Of a stretch of 64,000 nucleotides of DNA, positions 12,366-29,988 are shown one piece after another. Origin of the DNA: Schistosoma haematobium (lineage: Eukaryota > Platyhelminthes > Trematoda > Strigeidida > Schistosomatidae); contig NC_067197.1 in NCBI RefSeq assembly GCF_000699445.3, positions 27,387,809-27,451,808 on the forward strand, read 5' to 3'. The first letter of the stretch is position 1, and each line of letters starts with the position of its first letter. A model generated the notes under the pieces. It did no database searches. It was not told the origin of the DNA and saw only the letters and a list, made by a program, of their open reading frames with translations. Made by a program: the position numbers and the translations under genes.

Positions 12366-15040
12366 AGGTTCAGTCTTCAGTCTTCAGTGATAAGGATAGT
12401 AGGTTGATGAACCTGTATTAATCCTGACACATTGCTTTCCAGTGAAAGTCCAGCTTCTCCTTGAAAGTATTCACTGATGGGGCTGATACCACTTGTTCGG
12501 GTAAGGCGTTCCAATCATTGACTACTCGATGACAAAAACGGGACCCCACTTTAAGTTTATTAGATCGTGGTTTATGAACCGTCTTGCTATGACCTCGGAG
12601 ATTATTAGTGCTGGAGAGGGCAAAAAGATAAGACATATTAACACCCAAATCATAATTAAAGATACGAAATGCCAGTATAAGGTCACCTCGTGTCCTACGA
12701 TACGACAAGGGGAAAAGATTTAGGCGTTCTAAACGCTCATCGTAAGGGAGTCTAGAAAGACAATTCACTAATTTCGTTCCCACACGCTGGACACGCTCAA
12801 GGGAGTTAGTATCCTTTACAAGACACGGGCTAGCTGCTTGGATACAGTACTCTAAATGTGGTCTAAGATATATGGGATATAAACTTCGAAACGTTTCCTC
12901 GTCAAAAGATTTGAACGTTCGGCGAAGTGACCATAGCGTACGAAAACCTTTGACAGAGGCTGCTTTGCAATGCGTAGTTGTTTTTAAATCATGACCTAAT
13001 ACTACTCCTAAGTCTTTATGCTCTTGAACGCATGGAAGAGGTTTACGCTCAATAGTGTAACAGTAACTATTACCGTGACCGATGTGCATTACCACACTCT
13101 TCCTAGCATTGATTTCTAAGCCCCACTCTCGAGCCCATCTAACTAAATCGTCTAAGTCAGCTTGAAGATCCACATGATCAGCCGCACTTTTTATTGTTCT
13201 CCAGATTTTTACATCATCCGCAAACAATAATGTCGACGACCTAAGTAACAGCGGTAACTCATTAACGTAGAGAAGGAAGAGCAGAGGGCCTAAGATGGTG
13301 TCTTGGGGTACACCACTTTTGACCGGCTTCCAATCGGATAGCGTTCCGTTGACCCTCACTCTCTGTCTGCGGTCACATAAGAAATTTCCTATCCACTCAT
13401 GTACAGTACCTATTATTCCGAAGCTCGTGAGCTTCTGCATAAGACCTACGTGTGACACCTTGTCAAATGCTTTGCTAAAATATATGAATATCACATCGAC
13501 AGACAGACCGTTATCTAGAGCTGCTGTCCAATCCTCCCTCGCAATAAGCAAGTTAGTCAAGCATGAACACTTGTTATAAATCCGTGTTGCTCGGGAGCTA
13601 ACAGATTGTGTAAATCTATGTGGCTTGGTAACCTAACCCGAATTATCTTTTCAAGTAACTTAACGACTATGCTGGTTAGACTAACAGGCCGGCAGTTAGA
13701 TACTATATGTCTCTGACCGTCCTTAAATATAGGACTGACTATAGCGTCCTTCCAATCTCTAGGGGGTTGAGCGATTGAAAGGGACATGTTGAAGAGTGTC
13801 GCAAGCGGTTTTGAAATAATGTCCGCAAGAGATGACGGCAACCATGGATGTAACCCGTCAGGGCCCGGTGTCTTACTCGGTTTGAGGTTAGTTATCAGTG
13901 GAAGGACAGTTTCCTCAGTCACCTGTACAGACTCCATGGTTGGTATCTCTGTGTGAGTGGGTCAAGTATTTGTTATAATAAACGTAAAGAAGACTTCGCC
14001 AAGAATAGTTTGAAAAAGTCTCAGCTTTTGCTCGATCTGATTCAGCTAGTAATTCTGAATTTTCGTGTAACAGTAACGGGGGAATACCATCACTACGTTT
14101 CGTCCGCCGTTTAACATACGAAAACAATCGTTTCGGACAAGTACGGCTATCATATACTAACTGTCGTTTGTAGGTGGTACCAAATTTGGCTATGATTTTC
14201 TTAAAGTAATTACGGAATTTTTGGTAGTCACGCTTAAAAGGTTCATGATCTGTCAACAAGAATAAGTCCCAGAAATGTTTCCTACGCTTTAACAGCTTCC
14301 GGGTTTCCTTATTAATCCATGGAGGGCAGTGTGATAGCTTACGTGCTGACCATGGGATAAACGGCGACGTTACGGACTCGAATGTAGCCTTAAGCTTATT
14401 CCATTAATCTTCGATCAATCCATCCGCGTCGACCGACCAATCAGTCGAGATGGCACAGCTTCTGATTGCCGGAATATTGGCTCGTCAGATATTGGGACGG
14501 GGTGGAGCAGATACGAATTGTATACCATGTGTCCTAAACTTAAAGTGAAATACAACGTGATTACTGTTCACTAGTGGGAGAAGGTGCTGAATATCAAAGA
14601 CATCCTCACAGTGGTGGGTGAAGGCGAGGTCCAGCAGTGACGGATCATGCTTGAAATCAATATGTGTCGGTTTTGTGATACATTGTACAGGTGCACACTG
14701 AATAACGGTAGATAAAAGGTCGCTATCGAAACCACTAACTGGAGCTGTAAGCTCTATCCAGTTGATATGCGGTGCGTTGAAGTCCCCAATGATGAGACAA
14801 CATTCTGCCATACTACAAGAACAGATGTGTCTTAGGATAAAGTCGTCAGCAAGACAAAACGGACTACGGCACATTTCCCCTATAGTCACTAACCCACTTC
14901 TAAATTTAATCTTACAACATGCAACCTCACATGTGCCAGTGATATGAGCCTCCGATATTGTTGATTGTATACGAAAGTGATCCCTAACGTATAATATTAT
15001 ACCCCCCTTGCGACTTGAAACTCTGGACCGATCACAATAT
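12366..15040 (-). mobile_element. CR1/SR1-like non-LTR retrotransposon, 5'-truncated
   Basis: A nearly continuous LINE protein is encoded on the minus strand in three frames. At 14485-14889 lies part of an apurinic-like endonuclease (IIGDFNAPHINW and, later, an SNHVVFHF block carrying the expected His). At 13915-14259 is the linker between endonuclease and reverse transcriptase (KRLFSYVKRRTKRSDGIPPL). At 13557-13937 is the start of the reverse transcriptase (PSKTPGPDGLHPWL, CRPVSLTS, LAPEQHGF). At 12418-13560 come the catalytic domain (FSKAFDKV, SGVPQDTILGPLLFLLYVNE, LLFADDV) and the C-terminal region ending NTFKEKLDFHW. Frameshifts lie near 13560-13580 and 13920-13990, and a stop occurs in the 14260-14480 portion. 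Sequence similarity stops near 15040, inside the endonuclease, so the element is 5'-truncated. After the stop codon a short GACTGAA-type repeat (12370-12392) may be its 3' tail. No other gene overlaps it. Confidence 0.9.
12370..12392 (-). repeat. Short 7-bp tail repeat of the CR1-like LINE
   Basis: On the minus strand the unit GACTGAA is repeated about three times directly after the LINE. CR1-type elements characteristically end in short direct repeats rather than poly(A). Confidence 0.55.
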
Positions 15041-18000
15041 CATTCTTTCCTTCTCATAATATGTAATAATGTGCGCTCATGAATGTGTATGTAATAAAAA
15101 GTGTCTGTTGGCTCTAGTTTGAACAGCTCTACGATTTAACCTCGAGTGTGTTTAATTGATTAAAGTTTTCACGATTTCACAGTGTAATGAAAAAGCGCTG
15201 TTTTCGAGACTTCGGATGTTTGCGGTCGTCTGATAATGTAGGTATCAGTATTTTATTTCTTAATTTTTTACATATCGGCCGTAACCTCTGACATGCACAT
15301 ATGAATTTTATGTTCACTTCAATCTGTCATCGGGATTTGACGCTTATGTTAAATAGTAACGCTATCTTAACCAAATAGAACTGCTTTATTTTAACGATTT
15401 CGCATTAGAGTGGAGAGAACATATAAGTATTACACTAATACGCTGCTATGGCATGCGGTTATTTTTGAAAAATTCGGGTTTGCGATCATAGATTTTGACT
15501 GCATAAAATAAACTATCTATCATATGATATATAAATATATATATAATAGGCTATCCTATCATATGATAGGATAGTGTATTGAATCATATTTATTGGAACT
15601 TTTCTAGTTGAAACTAAAGTGTTCTTGTTAAACATTTCGTGCACAAAAACTCACTATCCTGATTAAACGTTAGTTTTCATTAGTTAATTAATCTGAAGTT
15701 CATGATGTCACAGACATTAAAGGCTCGATAGCGTTGTTCTTCATGCCTTTGTAACTGAGGATCTCAATTGCAGTCGAACCAGAAGTCAGTAAGGAAGCAG
15801 TTTAAGAGTATAGTTTGAAGATAGTCGAAGAATCGAGAAGTGTGTGATCAAAGTGGACTAGTTATTATCAGGGACGGGAAGCAGGCCATACTCAGTGGTG
15901 ATCTGGAGAGAATATGTGACCACGTCCCTTTAGCTAGGGTGTGCCCATTGAAACTAAAAAGGTCAGCATCAATCTTAGAGACTTACAGGATTTTTTAGTT
16001 TGGGGATCTATTTACCTTTATGGTTATTCAGTGTTTGACATAAATATTAATCTCTTAGTTTGAATTCCCACAGTATGTCCAACATTAAACACGGAATTCG
16101 AGTTCTATTTGGCTGTGTTAACTGATTAAGTAACCATCAAGGACTATCTCGGATTGCATTTTTATATTTTTTAGACTTAATAAAATGGTGAAACAATAAA
16201 CAGCCAACTAGTTAACGGTTGTGGCTTGACATTTAGGAACTTCACAAATGGCTGAATAAAGTCAGCAGGACAAAATTATAGGAAATACAAAAGAAATATT
16301 AGGAATGAATTCAAAATAAACCCAAGTTTATTCCACATAAACAAAAACATGTAGAATCTCTATTTTTCCATTATTGGAGTAAAATTCAGTCATCAAACAT
16401 CATTGATAATAGTCTTTTAATAAATCGTGAAACAGTTTCATGGGAGAGGAGTTCTTACGCATATGTCACTTAACATCTCAAAAATATTTTAAAACCATAG
16501 AATTTATGAAGGGCTTATGAAACATGAAATCTTATGATAATAGATGTTTTATAAAGGGGAATGGTTTGTAATTAGCAACAATAACTAAGTCACTGTTGGT
16601 TGCGATTCCGGAATACTTTTCAAGGTTATCCCCTTTCTTCACGTAGCGCAAACTACTGTTAACATTCCGTTAGTTTTCGGACTGTTGTTCCTGTGATTAT
16701 TTTTAGCGTTATACACGGGAAAAGTTGCCTTGGATATGCTTAGTGCACTCGTATGATAAACAACTGATTAAGTAAGCACGGTGAAAGTACCGTATTTTGT
16801 GGTAACAGAAACAACAAACAACCTACTTATCTTAATTAACCACTGTTTTTAAAATGATGTGCGAAAGCGTTCTGATCCTGATTATGTTGAACAGTAAGGT
16901 ATAATGTCAGTAAAACTGAGTGCTGAAATTAATTATCATGTATGTCAAAAATTTGAGCAGATTTCGAAAGTTATGGGCGTTTGAGCCAGGAGCTAAACTA
17001 TGTTGTCTGACTCAGTTTATTACGGGTGAATTTTCTAGGTATCTCAGCTTTACAAAAAATACTTTTGAAACTTTATGTTTTCACGTTTCTTTGACATTCT
17101 CAAGGGTCCTTAGTTTGCCTTTATTTTAGTAAACAAAAGTGAAAATAGGCGGGGCAATGTACTACGGTTTTTTTAACTAACATTATGATAGCACATTGTC
17201 AGAATAATTTTATATTTAAGTTACAACTCATATATTTCATCCAAGGATCTAATCAGTAGTCTCAACAAATATGAAAGATACTGGAAAAATACCGGCTAAA
17301 AATTACACATGACCTAATGTCATCACATTGAAACACTCCTACAGTGGTGAGAAAGAGGAAATATATGATGCTTATACATAGTGGTGAGTGTATTACTGAG
17401 CAATTTACTCTGCAATACTGTGTGCTTGTCTTGAGATCTGATATTATTTTGTCGTTTATTCATAGATATCGTTTCATTTTTTATTTATATTTGCCGGTTT
17501 AATCTTTCTTACTGTTACTAAAGCTACTATTCTTCTGACTCCTTTCACTTATCTTCTTGACTTCTGCCAAGTCAATGTGGTTTGAGAACCTGACGTGATG
17601 GGATTTGTGTCAGGTTCCATACTGATTGTGACTGGCTAACACATGCGTCGGGTTTATAAAATATACTTAGGCTTTCTATGTGCAAAACAGGGGTTTGTTT
17701 GTGAAATATGGGTCAAAACAGATAAGGGTGATCATAAGCATTAACAAGTTGTTTGATTCAAACACCTAAGTACCTGTTTATGGAATAAACAGGCAATTAT
17801 TCTGGGACTCAAAAATCATATGAGAGACATTCATCATATTCATAAGGTTTGCCAAACAAGATCAATCGGTTTCTACATCTTAAGTAGTTTTAAAGATTCC
17901 TTTGCGTGATAAAAGCGTGTGAAATTTCCGAAGCTTGGAAATCTTTACAAAAGCTGTTGAAACGTCAAATAAAAGTAGACAAATTGTACTTGTTTTTATG

Positions 18001-19279
18001 ATAGCTAACAACAATACCCGAGATATTCCTACTCCAGAGAATTAGGTAATATATTTAACCAGTTAAACAAGTTGTTATTAATTTAAATTGAATTTACCTT
18101 GCTAGCGTTACTATCTTTACATGGAGACGGTTTCATAGTACAGTGATAGTACAAACCATTCCAAATTGAGTGAAATTCATGTACATAATATGACATAGTA
18201 ATTGTTATTTTCTCTTCTGACATTTATCAGCTATATTCAGGCTGTAAAAGACGTATAAAATGTACCAACACTTAACTTTATAACAAGAACATACTATAGT
18301 GATTAAAGCTTACTTTGATTTCACCATCAATATAAGTCGATTTTCTTGAAATCGAGTAATTCAAGTTGAGTTACATCTATTGTAAAATTCAAATAGGTGT
18401 TTATGAAGTCTATATATTTAAAAATATTTTTTCAAAGCCGAGTTGTCGCCTTTAATTTTACGTATAAATTGTTTACAGTTTTATTAAAAGCTATGAGACT
18501 AATTGTTATAATTTTGTTAACTGTTATAAGTAAAACTTACGAAATAAGTTGGACGTTTGAATAAAATACGTCCAATCATGGAATATCATGATCACACACG
18601 GAATGCAAAACTTTGCTAAGTGTTTCACATGTAATCGATGGTGAAGGGTACATTGTATGAAGCCGAGTATTTGTAAAGTACATAAGTATGTTGAATAAGA
18701 TGTAATGTAATCAGTTACTTTGGCTAGCTCACAATGTGCAAGCGTTTTACCTTGAGAGTAAAAAAAACCTGGTAACTGTCGAGCCACTTTTTTCGACTTT
18801 TCACTAATAGACTCAATAATCTAATGGTTTTGTATTGCTTTTAACCATAAATTCATTTTTCATCTCCACTCAAAGAAGAAAAGTCGTTAAGGTAATTTTT
18901 GTTAGTATCACATTATGTCCATCTGGCAAAAAATTAACATTTTAGCGATAAATCTTAGATTAAAATATAAGCCATATATCTTTGGTCTATTAAAACCAAT
19001 AAATTTACAGTTTCTTGTTGACTTACAGTTTCAGTAGGGTAACCTAGTACCAGATGAAAACACTGTTTACTATTCCGTTGTGTTAAATAGCTGTTTAAAA
19101 TAATTTCGGTTTATGATGTAAATCATGTCTCCAACTACAGTAGAGATTTTTCAATAGCACAGTTAGTTACGGGGTAAGAAGTGACCACATAATTTTCTTG
19201 CGATTCAAAGACCATGATTGTAAATATTGATGGCTACAATATATCTCTCGATAGTTTAAATGGACCTTGCTACTTTTAG
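15041..19279. other. AT-rich region upstream of the Rho gene; holds a palindrome
   Basis: No coding exon was identified. The 5' untranslated exon and promoter of the Rho gene at 19280 would be expected here if the gene has a conventional first exon, but no candidate stands out. The only structured feature noted is the perfect palindrome at 15551-15574. Confidence 0.45.
15551..15574. repeat. Perfect 24-bp palindrome
   Basis: The half CTATCCTATCAT is followed immediately by its exact reverse complement with no spacer. A related shorter word, TATCATATGATA, occurs about 30 bases upstream at 15518-15529. Confidence 0.9.
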
Positions 19280-23376
<4,097 letters not shown>

Positions 23377-23646
23377 ACTTTACTCTTCTTCATTTGTTTT
23401 CTATTTTCGATAGATAATTTAATAATATTATTTATCTAATATTAACTTATTTATTTCTTGCTAGTAAGTATTATTAAACTTTATTTCTTTCATTTTGAGA
23501 CGATGGATAAATGACTGAACACAAGAAAAAGCTGTTGACTTCCTTTTCACATTCCTACTTCTCATCTCCAGTTGATCTTATTCCGCTGATACTGCTGCAA
23601 CTAGTACCGTTCATTGTAGGGTGTTACTTCTTTTTGTAGTGTTGTT

Positions 23647-23676
23647 TTTTATGCGGTATTATTATTATTATTATGT
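23647..23676. repeat. (ATT)n tract in the Rho 3' region
   Basis: A short ATT/TTA trinucleotide run about 280 bases after the Rho stop codon. Confidence 0.6.
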
Positions 23677-23926
23677 GTACTTTATTTATTCTATTTAAAG
23701 AAAATTGATCTTTTTTTAATCAACAACTAATGTCAATATGGGTATGTATCTCTCTGTGTGTGAGTTCGCATTACCCATTTAATGATAATCGTTTGTATAT
23801 CTCATTCCAAAGCTTATTGTTCTTTAGAATGAACAATTATTTTTACAATGAATTATTTTCGATTGTTCATTGCATATGTATCCATTGTGCGCACGTGTGT
23901 GTTTAAGTGTTTATTTTAAATTCCTA

Positions 23927-23932
23927 AATAAA
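23927..23932 (+). terminator. Candidate polyadenylation signal of the Rho gene
   Basis: This is the first AATAAA after the stop, about 550 bases downstream and followed by an A run. Another AATAAA-like site occurs near 24014. Position and sequence fit, but no transcript evidence is available here. Confidence 0.5.
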
Positions 23933-23939
23933 AAAAGTG

Positions 23940-25794
23940 TCTTATATCGGATTTCTTAAAAAGTTATTTACTTTTTCTGCCGAAAATGACTATTTGTTTA
24001 TGATTTGTAACTAAAATAAAATAAGTAAAGAGAGAGTGGTTCAAAGTATGAGAATTGAATTGGTTTTCTAGTGATCTGGTACAGTTGATAAAGTGTTGAG
24101 TTATTTTGATGAAGTTTTGTTCTCTGTGCTGGATGGTCTAGTCGTAGAGCTTTCATCGTTCTTCTGAAAGACATCATCAGCACAAACTTCAGGTAGAAGT
24201 TGTGTTGAGTTATACTTATATAACTTTTGAATAAAGAAAACATTTCAGTAAATAGACACTTTTTATATTGATTCTGAAGAAGTCTTATTTAAACTTATTG
24301 ATATTTCGTAATCATTAAACATTTGTAGTTCCGTATTATGAACTAACCGGTTAGAATGAGTGTATATTGATAAACTTTGTCAAGAACAATATCAGCATGA
24401 TAATAGCTATCATTTTATGACGTAATTGTAATCGTTTATCTAATCCGATTACACGTTTCTGTGGTAACTTTAAATTTTCTGTCTTGAAACAGTGAAATTT
24501 TCGAGATATTAAAGCTTTACGTGATTAAACTTACTATAAAACGATTTATTCTTAATACTTATTTTCATGTCTTTTGTTTGGTGGTTATCATTAACTTGTT
24601 GTAATTTATTTGTATTAAATAGTTTAATGTAAATTGTTAAAACTATTGAAGATATACACAATCTTTAGAAATTCTTGTTGATCATCCTTAAACATTATGA
24701 AGATTTTGTACATCTTTACACTAACACTTTGTAATCATCAAAACGATTACCTGTTACAATTCTTTAAAGCAATAATCCATGGTTTCTTCGTCATAATTTA
24801 GTATTATGACTAATAGAAATAATTCAGCACATTTATGTGATGGCTCAATTTTAAAGAACTAACCTTCTTTATACAACAATTTATTTGGTACATCAGATAT
24901 TGTGTCTGAATATTATATAGATTAAAAGTAAATACCATTCATAATTCATCCCACTATCTTCTTAATTAAGTCACTTTTCCTAATCCTCAGTAAAGTTTAG
25001 TCAGCTAAGATAAGAGACTGATTATTTATAAATAGAGTACACCAGGTAAAATTGCCATGATCGAGAGACGGTATGTTTGTATCCAGATTTAATCATCGCT
25101 TTTTACAAAAGTTTGTCGTTTAACTATTTTCATAAGCAAAAACAGCAGGTCATTCTCATCTTTACTCATGACTGTTACTCCTTAAACTTGAATTTATCAT
25201 GATCCAAATATGTGTTTCTGATATGATCTATATTTATCTGTTGTTTAAATGAACATGGAAATATTTTCAAATAAAGATTACGTATAGCATTCAAAAGTGA
25301 GTTAATTTGAGTAGGCGTTAATTACGAAATATCACTGACTAGGAACTCCTTTGTTTGAAGATGCCCTTAATTTGTCATAAAAATTTGTTTTCATATGTGT
25401 TACCTTAGCGTAAAGCTTGAGAATGCATCATTAGTTCCGACCATTTGTACTGAGTCACTAAGTCTTAGCATTCTAGTTATTTCAGAATTCCTATTAGGTT
25501 CACTGATCTCTTCACAATACTTGTCATACATTTACTGATCAGCTGTGGATAATGAAAGATAATCTTAATGTTAAACATTTCTCACCAAAGTTTACTTAGT
25601 TAACACGGACGAGATATTCTTTTGATCTAAACAATGATCTATGGTAAATAATAGGTGTGAAATGAAGTTTAAAGAAAACTAGCTCACACAGTTAATTTTG
25701 AACAAAGAATAATTGAATAACTATTTAATAATAATAAAACGTTATTGATTAATAAGAACTAAATTAAATATTGGATATTGGCATGAAAATAAAT
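23940..25794. other. AT-rich intergenic stretch, nothing recognised
   Basis: No exon, element or RNA signal could be supported on either strand. Confidence 0.5.
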
Positions 25795-26090
25795 TAACTT
25801 GTGTGGATATTTTGAGTCTCCCTGTTGATGTTGGGAACTACAGTTGATCACTTTCCTTTGGCATATATGCATCCAATGTGGATTGCCTCGGAATCGCCAT
25901 TCAGTCAAAAGTATTTGACATGCAGTCAGTTGTATAAACTTACACCATTGTTGATGCTCACACCAGGACTCGAACCTAGTACCTCTAACTCCAAACACCC
26001 AACTTAGCTACTAGTCTAAATGGTCATTGGCTTGTGCAACAGCGTAAATTTCACTCCATTTCTATTGGCTGGTTAAATAGTTCTGTTTAA
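25795..26090 (-). repeat. Sm-alpha-like SINE copy, minus strand, no intact hammerhead
   Basis: On the minus strand the A-box-like AGTAGCTAAGTTGGGTGTTT and B-box-like GGTTCGAGTCCTGG are well kept. The flanking words (TTGCACAAGCC on the head side; the TGATCAACTG and CATCAACAGGGA-like arm on the other) match the Sm-alpha-like copies at 62 and 63.8 kb. The hammerhead is not recognisable. Confidence 0.6.
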
Positions 26091-28321
26091 ATTCGTTACA
26101 ATTAAGTGAACGTAAATTGTTAATAATAATTTAAAATGGATAGAAAAAAAGTAAGAGAAAAAACACTGCAGTAGGAACAACTAATAGATAAATTTGAAAC
26201 CAACTTTCTGTGATTTCTAAACAGTATAGATCATACCGTAACTCAGTTTTAGTATGATAACAAGTTATTTTAGAAGTACACTGATTTCTAGTTTTATTTG
26301 CATTTCTGATGTTCATAAAAACGAAAGTCATATATCAAAGATGGATTGTGGCTAGCAGTGTGACAAATTTGTTATCAGCGTTACGATGATGTAAAGCATG
26401 AATATAGTTGTTAGTGAATTGCTGTAGGCAATTCATATTCAAATATTCTTTTGATTCGAGTTAAAATAAATAAGTCAGAAACTTCCATAAGTATTTGACT
26501 AGGGTTTATCACTGCTAATTCCTTTGGTTATATAAGTTATTTGTAGATGGACTCCAGGAAAATGAACCAGAGAATTTACAGTAAAAAATGTCTTCAGTAA
26601 TCATGGATCCTTTCGTTTACTTCTTGGTCTCTTGTTACTTTCTAGTTAAAATCTGAATAAAGAATGACTCTCTGTCAATCATTGGATGTAAATTTACCTT
26701 ACAGCATAACAGACCATTTTTATTTAATCAAAAAAGTAGATTTTTATACTTATGCGATCGCTTATGTTTGATAGTTTCCAGTTAAGAGCACTGATCCAAA
26801 TCCAATCATTTCGATCAATCACATTAATACAACATAATAGCATTCCATTTATGACTTATGTTGTCAATTATATTCAATATTAAAAGTTCAGGTAATGTGC
26901 AAACTATACTCTTCTATAGATTGTTTTAATTATTTGTTAGTTTAGTTATATGAACTATTTGATTGGTTGATTGAATTACTGATCAATAAAAGTGATCAAT
27001 ATACTTGTGAATATAATGATTGATGAGTACACCATTTAAAAATTGATTTCAACTTTTATTTTAGTGATGAGATGTAGTTTTTATTTGTAAGTTCGTTATA
27101 TAATAAGTAGTTCATTGTTTTTCATTCTTTCATTTTACTTTATTATTAAGGGCTGATAGATGAGGAGGAGTTCAATAAAAAAGAAAATGCGTGTAGAATA
27201 CTCGCATTAACTACTGGATCGTCTTTATTGAAAAGAAAAAAAGCCTCAAATAATTTCTATCTTTAAAATATCTATGGTAAATTGTGTTGTCTTATGATTT
27301 GTTTATTTTACAAGTAATTTCCAAGAAGAAATACTACCGGCTGAAGTACTACCTAACTATTTAATCTTGGCTTAGCACTGTAAAACAGTATGCGCACAGA
27401 AGTTTACGAAAGCTCGACAAGTCTCATACTATGATGATACAGTTGTTCTTGAATCTCCGAGATTATATGGCTTTGCGAACAATATCGGACTGTAGTTAAA
27501 ATGAGCCCTGCTTAGCATGCAAATACTAGTTAAAATCTTTTATTCAATTGTTACAATAAAATCTTAAGGCTTAATCAATAAATACAATGATCACTTTATT
27601 GAATGTTAGATAATTGAAGTCTATCACCAGGAAAAGTTGAATCTGAGCTATATGGAGCCTTTATCACTTAAAACTTCAGCCAATAGTACTACCACTTTTG
27701 TGTTCTTTTTCAGTTACAGCTGGCCAAACAAAGAAAATTATGATCTCTATAGATTTTTTGATGATAAATAATGAGGCTGAAATTAATATCTGCAAGAAAA
27801 ACACATTGAGTGTACAATTTAACATCGAAAGTTTCAATCAATTGGATCATCTAATAAAGTATTAGAGGGGTTTTGCGGAGCAATATGCTCTCATGACCTA
27901 ACCACTGGAAACCGGAGCCATGATCTACAGTCTTGCGTGTGGTATTGTGACAGGATAAAGTTTTGTTGCTGAACTGTGTAATAATAATATATTCCCTACC
28001 TCAATTCTTGTAGCTAAATCCAAAACGTTGGGCCTATTTTTCAGACGTATGATATGCTGGAGCAGTCTGACATATTAATTTAATACCTAGTGATAAGTCA
28101 GAAACTGGTAAATTCACCCTATTGGTCATTATTCGACTCTACTTTCTGAGGAAACATATAAACTCCATAGGTTGAAAATTCGAATCAATTTTTCGACGGA
28201 GGCAGGTATATTGGAACTTATGTTAAATCTTACTCCATCCATTTGAAGTATTGATTGTCGAGATCTTTTAATCATACGCTTTTGTTACTGATGGTTATTG
28301 CCAGTTGTTTTTCTTATTAGA
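26091..28321. other. AT-rich stretch with only a tiny repeat remnant
   Basis: Around 26340-26366 a GATGGATTGTGGCTAGCAGT word repeats the end of the Sm-alpha-like family. Otherwise no gene or element was recognised. Confidence 0.45.
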
Positions 28322-28631
28322 TGTAAGTTCATTCTATATGCTTACTGAGCCATCACCACACTTTTCCTTTTGTCATTCTCTCTCCCAGACATTTTCTTAA
28401 GCAGTGCTTTTCACACTCCCTGCCACACGAAGTACTCTAGCTAGACTCAAGTCTACCAAAGGCTAGAAGTTAGGATGTATTTATGAATGAGCTTTTGTAT
28501 ATATTTTGATTCGGGTTTGTTAATAAAAGCCTTCCACACGCTCTGCGTTATCTCGCTGAAGTAGATGATTGATCTTTCGAACAGGAATCTTGCATATCTG
28601 TAGCAGAATAAGATGAGTATCCAGAACAACA
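28322..28631 (+). mobile_element. Probable LTR of a retrotransposon
   Basis: A roughly 310-bp block begins TGTAAGTTC and ends AACAACA. It contains a TATATATTTT box near 28498-28508, AATAAA near 28521, then a U5-like segment. A few bases after the end is TGGTGACGAACTTTCG, placed and shaped like a primer-binding site. TG...CA ends, an internal poly(A) signal and the following PBS together suggest a 5' LTR. No matching 3' LTR was found in the window and no target-site duplication was identified. Confidence 0.45.
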
Positions 28632-28960
28632 AATTTTCTGGTGACGAACTTTCGACTCAACACGAAAATCAATTCATAATCTAGACATCATTAACGGAGC
28701 TCTAATCAATTTTCCAGTGACGGAAGAAGTAAGTTGAAGCATATCAGTAGATAGCGAAGAAAAGGTTGACAAAGGTTTTTTTAGTGGCGCCGATTTCAAC
28801 TCATTTGTCGTATCTTGAGCTGTTGCCATGCGAATTAACAATCAATTAACTTTTCCGGTCCCATATGAACCCGAAACCATCATCGATGGAAGTTTGAATG
28901 TCACTCAAGACATTAATAACCCTGATCACAAAATTATCCGATGTTCAAATCCAGCATATA
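28632..28960 (+). mobile_element. Possible leader and early internal region of the same LTR element
   Basis: This region follows the putative LTR and PBS and is less AT-rich than its surroundings. No intact gag or pol frame can be read, so it is inferred to be a decayed internal fragment. Confidence 0.3.
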
Positions 28961-29977
28961 TTAGTTAGTTCTGTATTTCACTGATTCCTTGCAATGTGTT
29001 TACGATGTCTATTAACGTATCTAGTTAATATCATATGGGGTCTATGAGTCGCAGAAACTGTAGAATATTATCATTTCTAAGTTCATCTTTTAATTAGAAG
29101 ATACATAGCTGAAATAAATTTTGGTTTATAGGAAAATTAATAACGACAAACTTTACAGATAAAAACATAAGAACATCATACAATGTATTGACAAATAGTA
29201 ATGACGTTGCTCCTTAAAATAAATAACACTGTGATCTATAATACCAGAGTAGATTTAACGTGATTACAAACTGTCTTCAAATGTACGAGTGAAATGCTGT
29301 AAACTTTCATACGTCCAAGACTTCAATAAATCTGGAAATTCGTCTGAAATTATTTTCATACAACATTACAAATGTTAAGATCAGTCGTATAGAAGAGGAC
29401 GAGTGTTTATCAACCGCTCTTATCGAGTTGATGGAATTAGTTGATATTTAGAATCATTTATTTATACAGATATAAATATCTTATAATATTAATACGTGGT
29501 TCGTCTGTTCAAAACGTATTAAGTCATCATAACACAGTTTTGAGAATCTTCATTTTTTCATGACACTTTTGAAATGCTACATATGTTTACTCATATCTTA
29601 AAAAGCCCAAGTGACAGTCTAAATTTGTACCTATAAGTCCTATGAGTTAGAATATTCAAAAACTGTGTAGATTTTTCTCACAAAAGGTGAATATACAACA
29701 CTCGGAAGATTTAGGAAGCTGAAACTGATCGTATTATTTACCAGCAGATCACATGCGAACATCTTAGCTAGAACATTTGTTTGATTTGTTTTGTTTTAGT
29801 ATTCAGTAAGATGTCATCCAGCGTCATAAATGTCATACTGATATACTGGTAATTTAACTTTTTATAATTGAAGTAAATCACAACCGTCATTATATCAATC
29901 CTCCATATCACTCAAATTTTTTTACTGAGGTTTATCACCAGTCATAGTAACTTGGTATCGTTATGTTGTATGATTTC
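28961..29977. other. AT-rich sequence, nothing recognised
   Basis: No supported feature was seen up to the LINE target-site duplication. Confidence 0.45.
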
Positions 29978-29988
29978 AATAACTTGAA
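29978..29988. repeat. Target-site duplication, left copy
   Basis: AATAACTTGAA, repeated exactly at 31460-31470 on the other side of the LINE. Confidence 0.85.

Noticed and set aside
13200..13235. An active CR1-like element, because FADD is intact
   Set aside because: Frameshifts near 13.57 and 13.95 kb, a stop in the 14.26-14.48 kb part and the missing 5' end make this copy non-functional.
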